Of a stretch of 13,578 nucleotides of DNA, positions 13,114 to 13,578 are shown piece after piece. The notes under the pieces were generated by a model. That model ran no database searches. It was not told the origin of the DNA and was given only the letters and a program-made list of their open reading frames with translations. The DNA lies in the NCBI GenBank assembly GCA_030431355.1, contig JAUIJG010000105.1, forward strand, positions 1-13,578, read 5' to 3'. Within the stretch, counting starts at the first letter, position 1. The number at the start of each line of letters is the position of its first letter. Both the position numbers and the translations under genes were made by a program. The stretch is from a bacterium. GTDB taxonomy: Bacteria; Cyanobacteriota; Vampirovibrionia; Obscuribacterales; Obscuribacteraceae.

Positions 13114-13578
13114 CTAGTAGGACAGGCTTACATGCCAGGGTTGGTTCTGATCCAGGAACATCTGTCCTTCCAGGGAGAGCCCGCTGATATCAGGTTTGCC
13201 GGGCGTACCTCTTATGTGCGCCGGATTTCTGATGGTTCCTTCTATGCTCAAGGGAAAGTTGTTCCGTGTTACTTCAAACCCGACTACGCCAACCACCTGT
13301 CTGGTGTCATTGAACGGAGGCCCTCCCATAACCAGCGGAACATTGAAGTTGTCACCAGGGCGGAGTCCGGCTACCTTGTTCGCGTTCACGCCGTTCATGG
13401 TGAGTGTGTCTGTGCCGATTGTTATCAGCGGATTCTCTGTTCCTGTCCAATCGTTCAGCCAGGCGCTGTTTTTGTGTTTAGTGGGATTCAAGATGACCTT
13501 GAAGGGCTGTTCTCCGGATATCGAATCTTGCAAGGAGATGCCTCTCTGCGGACCTTCTTCCGGTCTGTGATCCAGGCT
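13114..13578 (-). CDS. Hypothetical protein, 3' part
   Basis: The frame is open to the edge of the window, so the start lies beyond it. The TTG at 13533 is unlikely to be the true start, because in-frame codons continue upstream. About 154 C-terminal residues are visible. They are rich in G, P, N and beta-type segments (KVILNPTKHKNSAWLNDW, VVGVVGFEVTRNNFPLSIEG, MFLDQNQPWHVSLSY) and have no cysteine or obvious membrane helix. The alternation of short beta strands suggests a beta-sandwich or beta-barrel, perhaps an exported protein. A loose likeness to YceI-type lipocalin folds (VGFEVTRNNF) was noticed but is not enough to name it. Confidence 0.55.
   Translation of the reverse strand, partial: SLDHRPEEGPQRGISLQDSISGEQPFKVILNPTKHKNSAWLNDWTGTENPLITIGTDTLTMNGVNANKVAGLRPGDNFNVPLVMGGPPFNDTRQVVGVVGFEVTRNNFPLSIEGTIRNPAHIRGTPGKPDISGLSLEGQMFLDQNQPWHVSLSY

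Overview
The window is bacterial. It is tightly packed, with a base composition that looks near balanced, ATG/GTG/TTG starts and Shine-Dalgarno-like sites. No rRNA or other taxonomic marker is present, so the host cannot be fixed. An uncultured Melainabacteria/Obscuribacterales-type genome is only a weak guess, from the mix of TadE/TadG-like proteins, a secreted beta-helix protein and Ser/His-rich hydrogenase maturation proteins. TGA is an ordinary stop here: the first gene and hypC both end on it.

Left part (1-6000). A partial hypothetical gene with a membrane-segment-like stretch runs on the + strand into a strong hairpin. The minus strand then carries, in transcription order, a PLD-family nuclease domain fused to a HipB/XRE-like helix-turn-helix (5981-5067), a 530-bp repeat-rich gap, a TadG-like protein (about 4535-2823), a TadE-like pseudopilin (2820-2263) and a secreted parallel beta-helix protein (2011-569). 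The gap holds 3.5 copies of a 72-bp repeat full of TATGCCA-N3-TGGCATA palindromes and three copies of a 23-bp repeat. Upstream of both the TadG and the beta-helix genes are TTCAC boxes repeated at exactly 11-bp steps, like the direct-repeat sites of OmpR/PhoB-family response regulators. This suggests that these cell-surface genes are co-regulated.

Right part (6000-12800). This is a complete set of six [NiFe]-hydrogenase maturation genes. hypB is on + with its own leader, hypA is inverted, and hypC-hypD-hypE-hypF form a + strand operon. HypF and HypE make the cyanide ligands, HypC and HypD build the Fe(CN)2CO group, and HypA and HypB deliver nickel. No hydrogenase subunit gene is in the window. 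hypA and hypC diverge from two mirror-symmetric sigma70-like promoters sharing a central dyad that touches both -35 boxes. HypB has a long His-rich tract, and HypE carries an unusual Ser/His-rich insertion of similar character.

Right end (12800-13578). A hairpin follows hypF. After it comes a 364-bp gap with several small hairpins, then the 3' part of an unrecognised minus-strand gene that runs off the window.

The items most worth following up are the PLD-HTH fusion beside a palindromic array that stays in frame beyond its TGA stop, the 11-bp-phased TTCAC arrays, the symmetric hypA/hypC control region and the HypE insertion.
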